Origin: Anaerotignum neopropionicum | GTDB taxonomy: Bacteria > Bacillota > Clostridia > Lachnospirales > Anaerotignaceae | Assembly: GCF_001571775.1 (NCBI RefSeq) | Contig: NZ_LRVM01000001.1 | Coordinates: forward strand, 620,001-684,000 | Direction: 5' to 3' | DNA: 64,000 bases | Part shown: positions 17,459 to 26,158 of the stretch, piece by piece | Layout of the letters: every line of letters begins with the position of its first letter | Position numbering within the stretch: position 1 is the first letter of the stretch | Notes under the pieces: generated by a model | Told to the model about the DNA's origin: nothing | The model's database searches: none | The model's input: only the letters and a program-made list of their open reading frames with translations | Program-made: the position numbers and the translations under genes

Positions 17459-17491
17459 GAGCGGGGCAGTTTACTGACCGCTCCCTTTTTT
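17459..17491 (+). terminator. Internal (attenuating) terminator between binding protein and permease
   Basis: Stem GAGCGG / CCGCTC around an inner CAGT-TT-ACTG helix, followed by CCTTTTTT. It is inside the operon with no second promoter recognised after it, so partial readthrough is likely. Confidence 0.75.
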
Positions 17492-17527
17492 CTACAAAAG
17501 AGATGCGAAAGAATGGGGGAGAATGGC

Positions 17528-18442
17528 ATGAATGTCATAGCATTAATGAAGGCGTTACCCGGTTCTGTGGCGCAGGGCCTCATTTGGGGTCTTTTGGCCA
17601 TGGGGGTTTATATTACATATAAAGTGTTGGATTATGCGGATTTGACCGTAGACGGAAGCTTATGTACAGGCGGTGCCGTAGCGGTTATGATGATGCTTGC
17701 AGGCTATCATCCCTTTCTTGCCTTGGTTGGCGCAACCATAGCAGGGATGCTGGCTGGCTTGGTAACTGGAGTGTTCCATGTAACCTTTGGTATTCCCGCA
17801 ATTTTGTCGGGTATTTTGACACAGCTGGGTTTGTATTCCGTAAATATGCGCATTATGGGAAAGTCCAACCAGGCAATCAGCGTTGATAAATACAATTTGC
17901 TTTTAAGCTTGCGCAATATTCCAAAAGCAATTTTTGTTGCCTCAATTTCTTGCGTGATTGTAATCGTAATTTTATATTGGTTTTTTGGCACGGAGCTTGG
18001 ACGCTCTATCCGTGCAACAGGCAACAACGAAAACATGTCCAGAGCTCAAGGGATTAATACTAAAACAATGAAAATTATTGGGTTAATGCTTTCCAACGGT
18101 TTGGTTGGCTTATCCGGTGCATTATATGCGCAATATCAAGGCAATGCAGACGTAAACATGGGGCGTGGCGCCATTGTTATCGGCTTGGCGGCGGTAATTA
18201 TCGGCGGTGTTTTATTTGGCAAGCTGTTCCATAACTTTGCGTTCCGTTTGGTTGGTGTTGTTTTTGGAGCGATTTTGTACTTTGTTGTTATTACCATTGT
18301 ATTGCAGTTAGGCTTGGAAACGACAGACTTAAAGTTGGTTAGTGCGTTGATTGTAGCTGTTTTCCTGGCGGTGCCGTATTTAAGAGGGCAGTATTATACG
18401 AAGCACGGAAAAAAAAGGAGGGAAGGCAAATGCTTGAATTAA
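17528..18442 (+). CDS. ABC transporter permease (COG4120 type)
   Basis: 304 aa. I place the start at the ATG at 17528 (GGGGGAG at proper spacing); the ATG at 17513 lies within that site. About eight hydrophobic helices; the N-terminus has GLIWGLLAMGVYITYKVLDY and the TVDGSLCTGGA stretch typical of the branched-chain/TrpY-like permease class (BPD_transp_2). It forms the membrane channel for the binding protein upstream and overlaps the ATPase gene by 13 bp, showing tight coupling. Confidence 0.92.
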   Translation: MNVIALMKALPGSVAQGLIWGLLAMGVYITYKVLDYADLTVDGSLCTGGAVAVMMMLAGYHPFLALVGATIAGMLAGLVTGVFHVTFGIPAILSGILTQLGLYSVNMRIMGKSNQAISVDKYNLLLSLRNIPKAIFVASISCVIVIVILYWFFGTELGRSIRATGNNENMSRAQGINTKTMKIIGLMLSNGLVGLSGALYAQYQGNADVNMGRGAIVIGLAAVIIGGVLFGKLFHNFAFRLVGVVFGAILYFVVITIVLQLGLETTDLKLVSALIVAVFLAVPYLRGQYYTKHGKKRREGKCLN

Positions 18443-19224
18443 AAGAGATTTATAAAACCTTCAATCCCAATTCACCTAACGAAAAAAGGGCGCTAAATGG
18501 CGTAAACCTTACCCTGGAGGCAGGAGATTTTGTAACAATTATCGGCGGAAATGGAGCAGGAAAATCAACGATGCTCAACGCAGTTGCTGGTGTTTGGCCT
18601 GTGGACAGCGGGCAGGTTATGATTGATGGTGTTGATGTTACAAAATTGCCGGAGCATAAAAGAGCTATCTATTTAGGACGTGTGTTTCAGGACCCTATGA
18701 ACGGAACGGCGACGGATATGGAAATTGAAGAAAACCTTGCCATTGCTTATCGCAGAGGACAATCCCGTGGGCTTCGCTGGGGGATTACTGCCAAGGAAAG
18801 AGAATGGTATAAGGAGCTTTTAAAGACCCTTGATTTAGGCTTGGAAACACGTCTTAGAGCCAAGGTTGGGTTGCTTTCCGGCGGGCAAAGACAGGCGCTC
18901 ACCTTACTTATGGCGACATTGAAAAAACCCAAGCTTCTTTTGCTGGATGAGCATACGGCGGCTTTGGACCCCAAAACAGCGGCAAAGGTTTTGGAGCTGT
19001 CCGATCGAATGATTGAGGAAAATGGCTTAACGGCTTTGATGGTTACCCATAATATGAAGGACGCCATTGCCCATGGAAATCGTTTGATTATGATGAGCAA
19101 CGGACGAATCATCTTGGATATTAAAGGGGAAGAAAAACAGAAGCTCACCGTAGAGGATTTGCTGCAAAAATTCTCGGTGGCAAGTGGAAGTGAGTTTGTA
19201 AATGACAGAGCCCTTTTGGGGTAA
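18430..19224 (+). CDS. ABC transporter ATP-binding protein (COG1101 type)
   Basis: 264 aa, one ATPase domain. Walker A GGNGAGKST, signature LLSGGQRQAL, Walker B LLLLDEHTAAL (His after the catalytic Glu, as usual in this subgroup) and switch VTHNM. The ATG follows AGGAGGGAAGGCA inside the end of the permease gene. It powers the importer. The operon ends directly in repeat A4, without a classical terminator. Confidence 0.93.
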   Translation: MLELKEIYKTFNPNSPNEKRALNGVNLTLEAGDFVTIIGGNGAGKSTMLNAVAGVWPVDSGQVMIDGVDVTKLPEHKRAIYLGRVFQDPMNGTATDMEIEENLAIAYRRGQSRGLRWGITAKEREWYKELLKTLDLGLETRLRAKVGLLSGGQRQALTLLMATLKKPKLLLLDEHTAALDPKTAAKVLELSDRMIEENGLTALMVTHNMKDAIAHGNRLIMMSNGRIILDIKGEEKQKLTVEDLLQKFSVASGSEFVNDRALLG

Positions 19225-19236
19225 CAGAAGAGCCAT

Positions 19237-19570
19237 GAAAGACCTTGGGCGTTGCCCTCTCACTGCCCAAGATAGGGCAGACGGCGAAGCTGGCTTTTAC
19301 GGAGCAAAAGTGATGAAAACCTACTTGCTTTTTGAAAAAAGCAAGACCAAAAACTTTTAATTTGCAACCGCATATTCATGCGGTTGCAAAAGGGTCAAGG
19401 TGCAATGGCAAAGAAGTGCCATTTGTCCGAAGGACAGCTTTGCGTAGCAAAGTGCTGACCACTCACTGCCCAAGAAAGGGCAGACAGCGAAGCTGGCTTT
19501 TGCGTAGCAAAAGTGATGACCTGAAACCCTTGTGGAAGCTTGAGGGCAAAGCCCTCAAGGTCTTGACCTT
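19237..19570 (+). repeat. Family A modular hairpin repeat, copy 4 (extended)
   Basis: The longest copy. It holds a full first module, the CTTGCTTTTTGAAAAAAGCAAG and CCGCATATTCATGCGG hairpins, then an inserted module (AATGGCAAAGAAGTGCCATT hairpin, TGTCCGAAGGACAGC hairpin) and a second copy of the CTGCCCAAGAAAGGGCAG / GATGACC module before the GAGGGCAAAGCCCTC tail. A 126-codon reading frame across it is judged spurious. Confidence 0.9.
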
Positions 19571-19685
19571 ATCTTTTAACATTAACAGCCCTTCAGTACG
19601 ATTTCTTATGATAAGAGGTCGTACTTTTTTTGTTTTGATAGAAGGCTTATTCTTATGGCAGGAAGCATTGAACATTGGCAGACAA

Positions 19686-19715
19686 GGTATTTCTTCACGT
19701 TTTTTCGCATAATGT
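19686..19715 (+). promoter_or_regulatory. Candidate sigma-E-type (mother cell) promoter of yqfC-yqfD
   Basis: GGTATTT (19686-19692), 15-bp spacer, CATAATGT (19708-19715), close to the sigma-E pattern (ATATT ... CATAcaaT). In B. subtilis yqfC and yqfD belong to the sigma-E regulon, which supports the reading. Confidence 0.5.
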
Positions 19716-19747
19716 AAACAAACGGTTTTGCGGATGGTGATGAAAAA

Positions 19748-20011
19748 ATGGATTTACGCAGGGACGTGTCGGAGGCTTTGGACCTGCCAAAGGAGATTAC
19801 GCTGGATTTGCCATTGATTTCTTTAACGGGGCGGGAGGAAATTACCGTTGAAAATCATAAAGGAATATTAACCTACGGCGAGGAAAGCATTCGCATTGGA
19901 ACAAAGGCGGGAACGCTGTGTATCCGTGGGCAGGGCTTGGGGCTAAAGCAGCTTACCGGCGAAATGCTGGTGATACGGGGAAGGCTGATTGCCCTGGAAT
20001 TTTTAACCTGA
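19748..20011 (+). CDS. yqfC: Sporulation protein YqfC
   Basis: 87 aa, close to the family norm. It shows the YqfC pattern: LDLPKEITLDLPLISLTG, a central ENHKGILTYGEE and a LVIRGRLIALEF end. YqfC is expressed in the mother cell with YqfD and is needed for efficient sporulation. No membrane segment. It is the first gene of the conserved yqfC-yqfD-phoH-pgpH-ybeY run, and a sigma-E-like promoter lies 33 bp upstream. Confidence 0.93.
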   Translation: MDLRRDVSEALDLPKEITLDLPLISLTGREEITVENHKGILTYGEESIRIGTKAGTLCIRGQGLGLKQLTGEMLVIRGRLIALEFLT

Positions 20012-20024
20012 TGAGGTGAGGATT

Positions 20025-21263
20025 TTGTTTCTTGCATTATGGTATTATTTTCGTGGATATGTTATGATAAAAGTGAACGGTTTTGCTGCAGAACGCTTTA
20101 TGAATATGCTTTCCTACCGGGGCGTATATTTATGGGACGTGGGAACTGATGGTGCCGGAGTGAAAATAAAAGTGCCATTGGGAAGTATGGATATAGTTTC
20201 CATGTGTGCGGAGAAAACCGGGTGCAGGCTTGAGATACGGGGCTATGGCGGCTTACCGGGAAAGCTGCGGCGCTTTCAAGGGCGTCAGGTTTTGACTGCG
20301 GGGATTTTGCTTTTTGCAATCGGCCTATATTTCCTCTCCTCCTTTATTTGGGTGATTCGTGTGGAAGGAAATGAACGGGTAGCGGCCACGGATATCCTAA
20401 GCTATTGCCAGGAATTGGGGCTAAAGCCTGCGGTTTGGAAAAGAGGAGTTAACCCTGAGGAGATTACAAAAGAAATATTGATTCAATTTCCGGATATTTC
20501 TTGGGTAAGTGTAGGAATAAAGGGAACCGATGTAACCATAAAGATAGCGGAAACCATTGAAAAAACTGAAGTGGTTGATAAGGAAACGCCTTGCGATGTG
20601 GTTGCTGCCATGGATGGTGTTATTTTAAAAATAACGGCGGAAAGGGGCACGCCTCAGGTGAAAGCAGGGGACGTTGTAAAAAAAGGGGATGTACTGATTT
20701 CCTCTCAGGTTTTAATTGGACTGGAGGGGGAGGAGCAGCATACGGAGTATGTGGCGGCAGAGGGCACGGTTACGGCCAAGGTTTGGCAGAGGTTAAGTGG
20801 GGAGTTGCCCCTTACATACGATGAAAAGGTTTATACCGGCGAAACAAAGGCGAATCAAATTTTAAGCTTTTGGGGCAAAGATGCGGACTTTATTCGGCCA
20901 TCCTTGGAAGATAAGGATGCGGATGTAGAAATTATTTTTCAAAAAGATTTGGCCTTGGGCGATTATAAGGTGCCTATTTCTTTAAAAAAAGAGCAATATA
21001 ATATATATACCCTAGAGAAAAAAAGCCGCACAGTGGAAGAAGCAAAGGCTGAGCTGGCGGAAACCTTAAGAGAAAAGACAAAACAAAGCTTAAGTCAATA
21101 TGGTACAATTGAAAAAATTGATGTGCATTACGAGGAGTATACCGATTGTGTACTTGCGAAAGGGCAGGCAGAATTGATAGAGCGAATTGAGGAAAAACAA
21201 AAAGCTGAGAAAGGGCGGGATGCCATAGATGGCACAGATGGAGAAAACGATACAAATGGATAA
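20025..21263 (+). CDS. yqfD: Sporulation protein YqfD
   Basis: About 412 aa. The TTG at 20025 fits best: GAGGTGA lies at ideal distance, whereas the GTG at 20016 is inside that site. The N-terminus (YYFRGYVMIKVNGFAAERF) matches YqfD; one membrane helix at about residues 90-110 (LTAGILLFAIGLYFLSSFIWVI, split by charge only at its ends) is followed by a large extracytoplasmic part beginning VEGN. It is thought to act at the forespore-mother cell interface. Its 3' end overlaps phoH by 35 bp. The C-terminal 60 residues are Lys/Glu-rich. Confidence 0.92.
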   Translation: MFLALWYYFRGYVMIKVNGFAAERFMNMLSYRGVYLWDVGTDGAGVKIKVPLGSMDIVSMCAEKTGCRLEIRGYGGLPGKLRRFQGRQVLTAGILLFAIGLYFLSSFIWVIRVEGNERVAATDILSYCQELGLKPAVWKRGVNPEEITKEILIQFPDISWVSVGIKGTDVTIKIAETIEKTEVVDKETPCDVVAAMDGVILKITAERGTPQVKAGDVVKKGDVLISSQVLIGLEGEEQHTEYVAAEGTVTAKVWQRLSGELPLTYDEKVYTGETKANQILSFWGKDADFIRPSLEDKDADVEIIFQKDLALGDYKVPISLKKEQYNIYTLEKKSRTVEEAKAELAETLREKTKQSLSQYGTIEKIDVHYEEYTDCVLAKGQAELIERIEEKQKAEKGRDAIDGTDGENDTNG

Positions 21264-22230
21264 CAGGGTGATGCTGCCTGTTTTTGGGCAGTTCGATGTA
21301 AATATAAAGAAACTTGAAAAAGAGTGCAAGGTGAAGATTGTAAACCGTGGGGATGACGTGAAAATCAGCGGTGAGGAGAGCAATGTGCATAAGGCTTGGA
21401 GTGTGATGAACTCCATGGTGGCTTTGGTGAAAAAAGGCGAGGAAATTACGGATCAAAATTTGAATTATTTTATTTCTGCCGCCGAGGAGAAAAACTTGGA
21501 GGAAGTGGAAAAGGTTTATAACGATTTGATCTGCATTACTGCAAATGGCAGACCTTTGAAGCCGAAAACCCTAGGGCAGAAAAAATATGTTGATTTGATT
21601 AAAAATAATACCTTGGTGTTTGGCGTTGGGCCTGCGGGAACGGGGAAAACCTATCTAGCAATGGCAATGGCAATTACCGCGTTTAAAAATAATGAGGTTG
21701 GGCGAATTATTTTGACACGCCCTGCCATTGAAGCAGGGGAAAAGCTGGGTTTTTTGCCCGGGGATTTGCAGCAAAAAGTAGATCCCTATCTACGACCCCT
21801 TTATGACGCTCTTTATGAAATTATGGGTGCGGAGAATTTTTTGAAAAACATGGAGCGGGGCTTAATTGAAGTTGCCCCCTTGGCATATATGCGTGGGCGT
21901 ACCCTGGATAATGCTTTTATTGTTTTGGACGAGGCGCAAAATACAACACCGGAACAGATGAAAATGTTCTTAACTCGCATTGGCTATGGCTCCAAAGCCG
22001 TGATTACCGGCGACTTGACACAGATCGATCTAATGGAGGGGAAGCGCTCAGGCTTGATGGAAGCAACCAGAATTTTATCGGGCATTGAAGGAATCGGTAT
22101 GATTACGCTAACCAATAAAGACGTTGTGCGTCATCCGTTGGTACAAAAAATCATTCTGGCGTATGAAAAATTTGAAACCAAGAAGCGGAGTGATCAGGAT
22201 GGCAAAAAAGACAAAAGAGGCAGGTATTAG
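21229..22230 (+). CDS. phoH: PhoH-like ATPase (PhoL)
   Basis: 333 aa. A short N-terminal KH-like region (FGQFDVNIKKLEKECKVKI...) is followed by the PhoH ATPase domain: Walker A GPAGTGKTYL, Walker B FIVLDEAQNT, and TGDLTQIDL. PhoH-family ATPases are linked to RNA metabolism and are nearly always next to ybeY and pgpH, as here. Starts at 21229 or 21238 (both ATG) overlap the end of yqfD, implying coupled translation. The last 32 bp overlap pgpH. Confidence 0.94.
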   Translation: MAQMEKTIQMDNRVMLPVFGQFDVNIKKLEKECKVKIVNRGDDVKISGEESNVHKAWSVMNSMVALVKKGEEITDQNLNYFISAAEEKNLEEVEKVYNDLICITANGRPLKPKTLGQKKYVDLIKNNTLVFGVGPAGTGKTYLAMAMAITAFKNNEVGRIILTRPAIEAGEKLGFLPGDLQQKVDPYLRPLYDALYEIMGAENFLKNMERGLIEVAPLAYMRGRTLDNAFIVLDEAQNTTPEQMKMFLTRIGYGSKAVITGDLTQIDLMEGKRSGLMEATRILSGIEGIGMITLTNKDVVRHPLVQKIILAYEKFETKKRSDQDGKKDKRGRY

Positions 22231-24319
22231 AGGCTATTTTCAATGGGTTTTATTGGCCATTGCTTTGATTGTAACCGTACTTTCCATTGGAATTGGGCCT
22301 TATGGAAGAAATGAGGATATTGTCCAGGTGGGAGATGTGGCTGCAAAACGATATGTCGCCCTCAGCGATACGGTGGATGAGGTTACTACGGAAAAGCTGA
22401 AAACAGCGGCAGCAAACAGTGTTGGGCCAATTTACAAGAGCGATATTACCGTAGAGGCAAACAGCACGAAGCAGGTAAACGATGTATTTCAGGAGCTGAA
22501 CGATCTGATTTTGAAGCTGGAGAATGGGGATGATTTTTATCAAATGGTGCAAGAAGCATCCTTGAAGCTCCCTGTGGTGCTGAGCAATCGTCAGCTGACG
22601 GCTTATCAGGTCATGTCCCTGGCAAACCGTATTTTGTTTGCCGAGGATTGCGTTGGGGTATTGAACCAAATTTATAGCGAAGGCATTTCCGCAGATGAGC
22701 TGGAGCAGGGCAAAACTCAGGTGAAGGAAGGGCTTGACGCCACACCTTGGAGCTCTGATTTAAAGGATATGGCCTACACCATTGTTGCGGCGGCGCTGGA
22801 TCCCAACCTTGTGCTGGATGATGCCGCCATGGAAGCAGCTAGGGAGGAAAAACGAAGTGAAGTCAGTAGTGTGTTGATTCGCAAGAACCAAAAAATTGTG
22901 GATGAGGGGGAAATCATTACCCAAGATATTTACGACAGACTGGTTTCCTTAAACCTTGTTGGAGATGCTGAAAAACACGGAAATTTATTTCACTTTTTAG
23001 GAAGTACTGTAATTGTTCTTTTGATTTTTGGTGCTGTTGGGTTGTTTTTCTTTTGGAAAAAAGGCGGAACGGTGTTAAAAAAGAATGAAATCCGCATGAT
23101 GTTTACGATATACACAATTATGATTCTTTTATGCAAAGCAATGGCGCTATTGCCTTACTATACCTTGATTCCGTTATGCTTGTTTTCTATGATGATCAGT
23201 CTTTTAGTTGGGCGGCGGATGGCACTTCTAATGAATTGCTTTTTTAGCATCATAGCCTGTATGATTTTTAGCGGTGATGTGGAATTTCTAACCTATGCCC
23301 TCATCAGCGGTTCCTTTGGGGCTTTGTTGATTCAAAAAACTGTAAAACGTTCTCATATGGTTCCTGTTGCGGCGGGAATGGCAGTGGTAAATTTTATCAC
23401 TATGTTTGCGGGGGGGCTTTTTTTCAGAGATGGATATACTACCCAGCTGCTCATTTCATCGGGCGTGGGTGCGGTAATGGGATTGATTGCCGTAGTGATT
23501 GCCGTTGGCAGCCTGCCTTTTTGGGAAGGTGTATTTGAGGCAAATACGCCTTTGCGCCTTTTGGAATTGACCAATCCTAACAATGAGCTTTTACGCAGAC
23601 TGATGATTGAAGCACCCGGTACATATCACCATAGCCTGATTGTGGCAAACTTGGCAGAAACCGCAGTTTATGAAATTGGCGGAAACACCGCTTTGGCACG
23701 GGCGGGGGCCTATTATCATGATATTGGGAAGCTGAAATATCCCATGTTTTTTGCAGAAAATCAAACGGGGCATAACCCCCATGACGATATTGAGCCGAAA
23801 TCCAGTGCCCGTATCATTACCCAGCACACAAAAGCGGGGGCGGAGCTGGGATTGGAATTTGGTTTACCAAAGGCAATTATAAACATTATGAAGGAACACC
23901 ATGGTACGTCTCTGGTTAAATTTTTTTATTTTAAAGCATTAAAAAACTATGGTGCGGAGAATGTGAATGAAGGGGATTATCGCTATGACGGGCCCATCCC
24001 TACGGGCAGAGAATCAGCAGTGGTGATGCTTGCGGATACGGTGGAGGCGGCTGTTCGTTCCATGCTGGGCAGTGGAAAGACGCTGGAGGAGGTAGAGGGT
24101 GCCATTCAGGGTTTGATTAAGGACAAGCTGGATGATGGACAGCTAAACCATAGCGGCTTAGGGATTCATGAATTGGAAATGATACGAAATGCATTTATAG
24201 AGGTTTTCCATGGTATGTATCACGAAAGAGTCAGCTACCCCAAAAACGAGGAAATTGAGGCGGCATCCCGCAAGGCAGAGAGCGGAAAAGAGGAGATAAA
24301 CAGTGACAATACTCATTGA
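22199..24319 (+). CDS. pgpH: 7TM-HD cyclic-di-AMP phosphodiesterase PgpH (YqfF)
   Basis: 706 aa from the ATG at 22199 inside the phoH end. Order: N-terminal membrane helix (about residues 14-33), a large extracellular 7TMR-HDED domain, seven membrane helices (about 265-450), and a cytoplasmic HD domain with YYHDIGKLKYP, plus a later GYHHS-like TYHHSLI. PgpH hydrolyses c-di-AMP, controlling potassium and osmotic balance. All family landmarks are present and the length is normal. Confidence 0.95.
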   Translation: MAKKTKEAGIRGYFQWVLLAIALIVTVLSIGIGPYGRNEDIVQVGDVAAKRYVALSDTVDEVTTEKLKTAAANSVGPIYKSDITVEANSTKQVNDVFQELNDLILKLENGDDFYQMVQEASLKLPVVLSNRQLTAYQVMSLANRILFAEDCVGVLNQIYSEGISADELEQGKTQVKEGLDATPWSSDLKDMAYTIVAAALDPNLVLDDAAMEAAREEKRSEVSSVLIRKNQKIVDEGEIITQDIYDRLVSLNLVGDAEKHGNLFHFLGSTVIVLLIFGAVGLFFFWKKGGTVLKKNEIRMMFTIYTIMILLCKAMALLPYYTLIPLCLFSMMISLLVGRRMALLMNCFFSIIACMIFSGDVEFLTYALISGSFGALLIQKTVKRSHMVPVAAGMAVVNFITMFAGGLFFRDGYTTQLLISSGVGAVMGLIAVVIAVGSLPFWEGVFEANTPLRLLELTNPNNELLRRLMIEAPGTYHHSLIVANLAETAVYEIGGNTALARAGAYYHDIGKLKYPMFFAENQTGHNPHDDIEPKSSARIITQHTKAGAELGLEFGLPKAIINIMKEHHGTSLVKFFYFKALKNYGAENVNEGDYRYDGPIPTGRESAVVMLADTVEAAVRSMLGSGKTLEEVEGAIQGLIKDKLDDGQLNHSGLGIHELEMIRNAFIEVFHGMYHERVSYPKNEEIEAASRKAESGKEEINSDNTH

Positions 24320-24773
24320 CAATCGAACGGAGGAAGCGCTTTCTTTGGAGCATTCCCAAGTGATTGAAAAAATAATCGATGATTCCTTGGCTTATGAAAA
24401 CTTTACAAAGCCCTGTGAGGTCAGCATTTCTATTGTGGATAATGAAGAAATTCGCCAAATCAATAAGCAGTACCGTGGGATTGATGGAGCAACAGATGTT
24501 TTAAGCTTTCCCTTATTGACCTTTGAAGAAGGCGAACGGCCGGATTTCAATGAAAAAAATGAGGTGCTTTTGGGGGACATTATTATATCCTTGGAGCGCG
24601 CCAAGGAGCAGGCGGAGGAATATGGACACTCCGTAAAACGAGAGCTTGCTTTTTTGACCGCCCACAGTATGCTCCATCTTTTGGGCTATGACCATATGGA
24701 GGAAGAAGAAGAAAAGGAAATGTTTCAAAAACAACGGGAAATACTAAATAAAGCCGGAATCCCCCGAGAATAA
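24303..24773 (+). CDS. ybeY: Endoribonuclease YbeY
   Basis: 156 aa. The zinc motif HSMLHLLGYDH (H3 pattern HxxxHxxxxxH) is intact near the C-terminus, preceded by GATDVLSFPL and LLGDIIIS. YbeY matures rRNA (16S 3' end) and takes part in ribosome quality control. It starts at GTG 24303 with AGAGGAGATAAACA before it, overlapping pgpH by 17 bp, which suggests coupled translation. Confidence 0.96.
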   Translation: MTILIDNRTEEALSLEHSQVIEKIIDDSLAYENFTKPCEVSISIVDNEEIRQINKQYRGIDGATDVLSFPLLTFEEGERPDFNEKNEVLLGDIIISLERAKEQAEEYGHSVKRELAFLTAHSMLHLLGYDHMEEEEEKEMFQKQREILNKAGIPRE

Positions 24774-24786
24774 AGGAGATGTTTGT

Positions 24787-25215
24787 ATGGAAAATCAAGA
24801 ATTGGTTGTTTTGGCAAAAGAAGCGATGAAAAAAGCCTATGCGCCTTACTCGAAATTCAAGGTTGGTGCGGCTTTATTGGCAAAGGATGGAACGGTTTTT
24901 CTGGGGTGTAATGTGGAAAATGCCTCCTTTGGGGCTACCATTTGCGCAGAGAGAACGGCAGTAACAAAGGCGATTTCGCAAGGCGTGCGAGAGTTTGAAA
25001 AAATTGCCATAGTTGCCAGCTCAGAGGAATATGCAGCGCCCTGCGGTATTTGCAGACAGGTGATGTATGAATTTATGCCCGAGGGCGAAGTGATTTTGGA
25101 TAGCCAAGCAGAGGGCATAAAGGTGATGAAGCTGAAGGAATTATTGCCCATGGGCTTTCGTGGAGAGGATATTAAGGAACCGCTGATTCATACGATGCGC
25201 ACATCTGATCGGTAA
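24787..25215 (+). CDS. cdd: Cytidine deaminase
   Basis: 142 aa. Zinc-site motifs CAERTA and PCGICRQV, with VENASFGAT, match the homotetrameric cytidine deaminases that convert cytidine and deoxycytidine to uridine and deoxyuridine (pyrimidine salvage). ATG behind AAAGGAGATGTTTGT. Oddity: the last codons and the TAA stop lie inside repeat B1 (ATCGGTAAATTTT is shared with copy B2 far away), so the present C-terminus (RTSDR) appears to have been set by the repeat. Family position between ybeY and era is the ancestral one. Confidence 0.95.
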   Translation: MENQELVVLAKEAMKKAYAPYSKFKVGAALLAKDGTVFLGCNVENASFGATICAERTAVTKAISQGVREFEKIAIVASSEEYAAPCGICRQVMYEFMPEGEVILDSQAEGIKVMKLKELLPMGFRGEDIKEPLIHTMRTSDR

Positions 25216-25343
25216 ATTTTTCCCTTGGCAGCGTCAAAAAGCCTCGCAATAGTTCTTCACTATTGCTACGTTTTTTTTCTTGCCAATGGAAAGATTTCCG
25301 CGACCATCTGTACACTCTTAATGAAATCAGCACTTCCTTTAGT
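25211..25343 (+). repeat. Family B dispersed repeat, copy 1
   Basis: About 75-80 percent similar by eye to 47730-47864. Shared blocks: ATCGGTAAATTTT, CAGCGTCAAAAAGCCTCG, CTTGCCAATGGAAA-type, ATCTGYACAC and AAATCAGCACTTCCT. It begins inside the last codons of cdd and ends just before the udg ribosome site. Confidence 0.85.
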
Positions 25344-25358
25344 AAGCGGGGGAGGACT

Positions 25359-25925
25359 ATGGCACAAAAAAGCTGGGAAGCGTTGGAAGAAACTTGTTAC
25401 AGCTGCAAAAAATGTAGGCTTTGGGAGCTGCGTACCAATGTGGTCATCGGCAAGGGAAACCCGAAGGCGGACATTTTGTTTGTTGGAGAAGGCCCTGGTC
25501 AGCAGGAGGATTTGCAGGGGCAAGCTTTTGTTGGTGCGGCAGGAAAGCTTTTGGATAAAATGCTGGCAAGCGTAGGGCTTTCCTTGGAAACGGTGTATAT
25601 AACCAATATTGTAAAATGCCGACCGCCAGGCAACAGAGATCCCCAGGAGGACGAAAAACAGGCTTGCTTAAACTATTTAAGATACCAGTTAAAATTAATT
25701 GAACCCAAAATCATTGTTTGCTTGGGAAGAGTGGCGGCGACTACGATCATTGACCCTGAATTTCGTATTACACGCCAAAGGGGAATTTGGTTTTCCAAAA
25801 AAGGCTATGATTTCATTGCCACCTATCACCCTTCGGCATTGTTGCGTGATGAGGAGAAAAAACGCCCTGCCTGGGAGGATATGAAAGCAATCCGCAAAAG
25901 ATGGGACGAGCTGAAGGGGCAGTAG
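25359..25925 (+). CDS. Family 4 uracil-DNA glycosylase (Fe-S)
   Basis: 188 aa from the ATG at 25359 (GGGGGAGGACT before it). Iron-sulfur ligands: CxxC-type cysteines near the N-terminus (CYSCKKC) and the family-4 spacing C-x15-C (KC...AC around residues 87-103). Active-site motifs GEGPGQQED and, late, YHPSALLR are present. Family 4 UDGs remove uracil from DNA and are heat-stable Fe-S enzymes. It is inserted between cdd and era, where Bacillus has no such gene, and lies between repeats B1 and A5. Confidence 0.92.
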   Translation: MAQKSWEALEETCYSCKKCRLWELRTNVVIGKGNPKADILFVGEGPGQQEDLQGQAFVGAAGKLLDKMLASVGLSLETVYITNIVKCRPPGNRDPQEDEKQACLNYLRYQLKLIEPKIIVCLGRVAATTIIDPEFRITRQRGIWFSKKGYDFIATYHPSALLRDEEKKRPAWEDMKAIRKRWDELKGQ

Positions 25926-25936
25926 AAGGACAAACC

Positions 25937-26092
25937 TTGGTTCTGCGTAACCTTGGGCTTTGCTTAAACCCACTTGCTTTTTGAAAAAAGCAAGACCAAA
26001 AACTTTTATTAAACCGCATATTTATGCGGTTTTAAGGGGTAAAGGATGAAACTCTTGTGATTTTTGAGGGTTAAGCTCTCATGATTTTGTCT
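25937..26092 (+). repeat. Family A modular hairpin repeat, copy 5
   Basis: Lacks most of the first module. It keeps CCCACTTGCTTTTTGAAAAAAGCAAG, ACCAAAAACTTTTA, the AAACCGCATATTTATGCGGTTT hairpin and a decayed tail (GAAACTCTTGTGATTTTTGAGG). Confidence 0.85.
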
Positions 26093-26158
26093 TTATGCTG
26101 AGCAAAAATGAATATTTTTGCGTGTAAAGTTTCGCTTAAGCCTTTACAAAGGCTTGCA

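Noticed and set aside
19332-19712. 126-codon open frame inside repeat A4
   Set aside because: It follows repeat modules, has no RBS, and its product (KARPKTFNLQPH...) is just the translation of the repeat, seen also in other copies.
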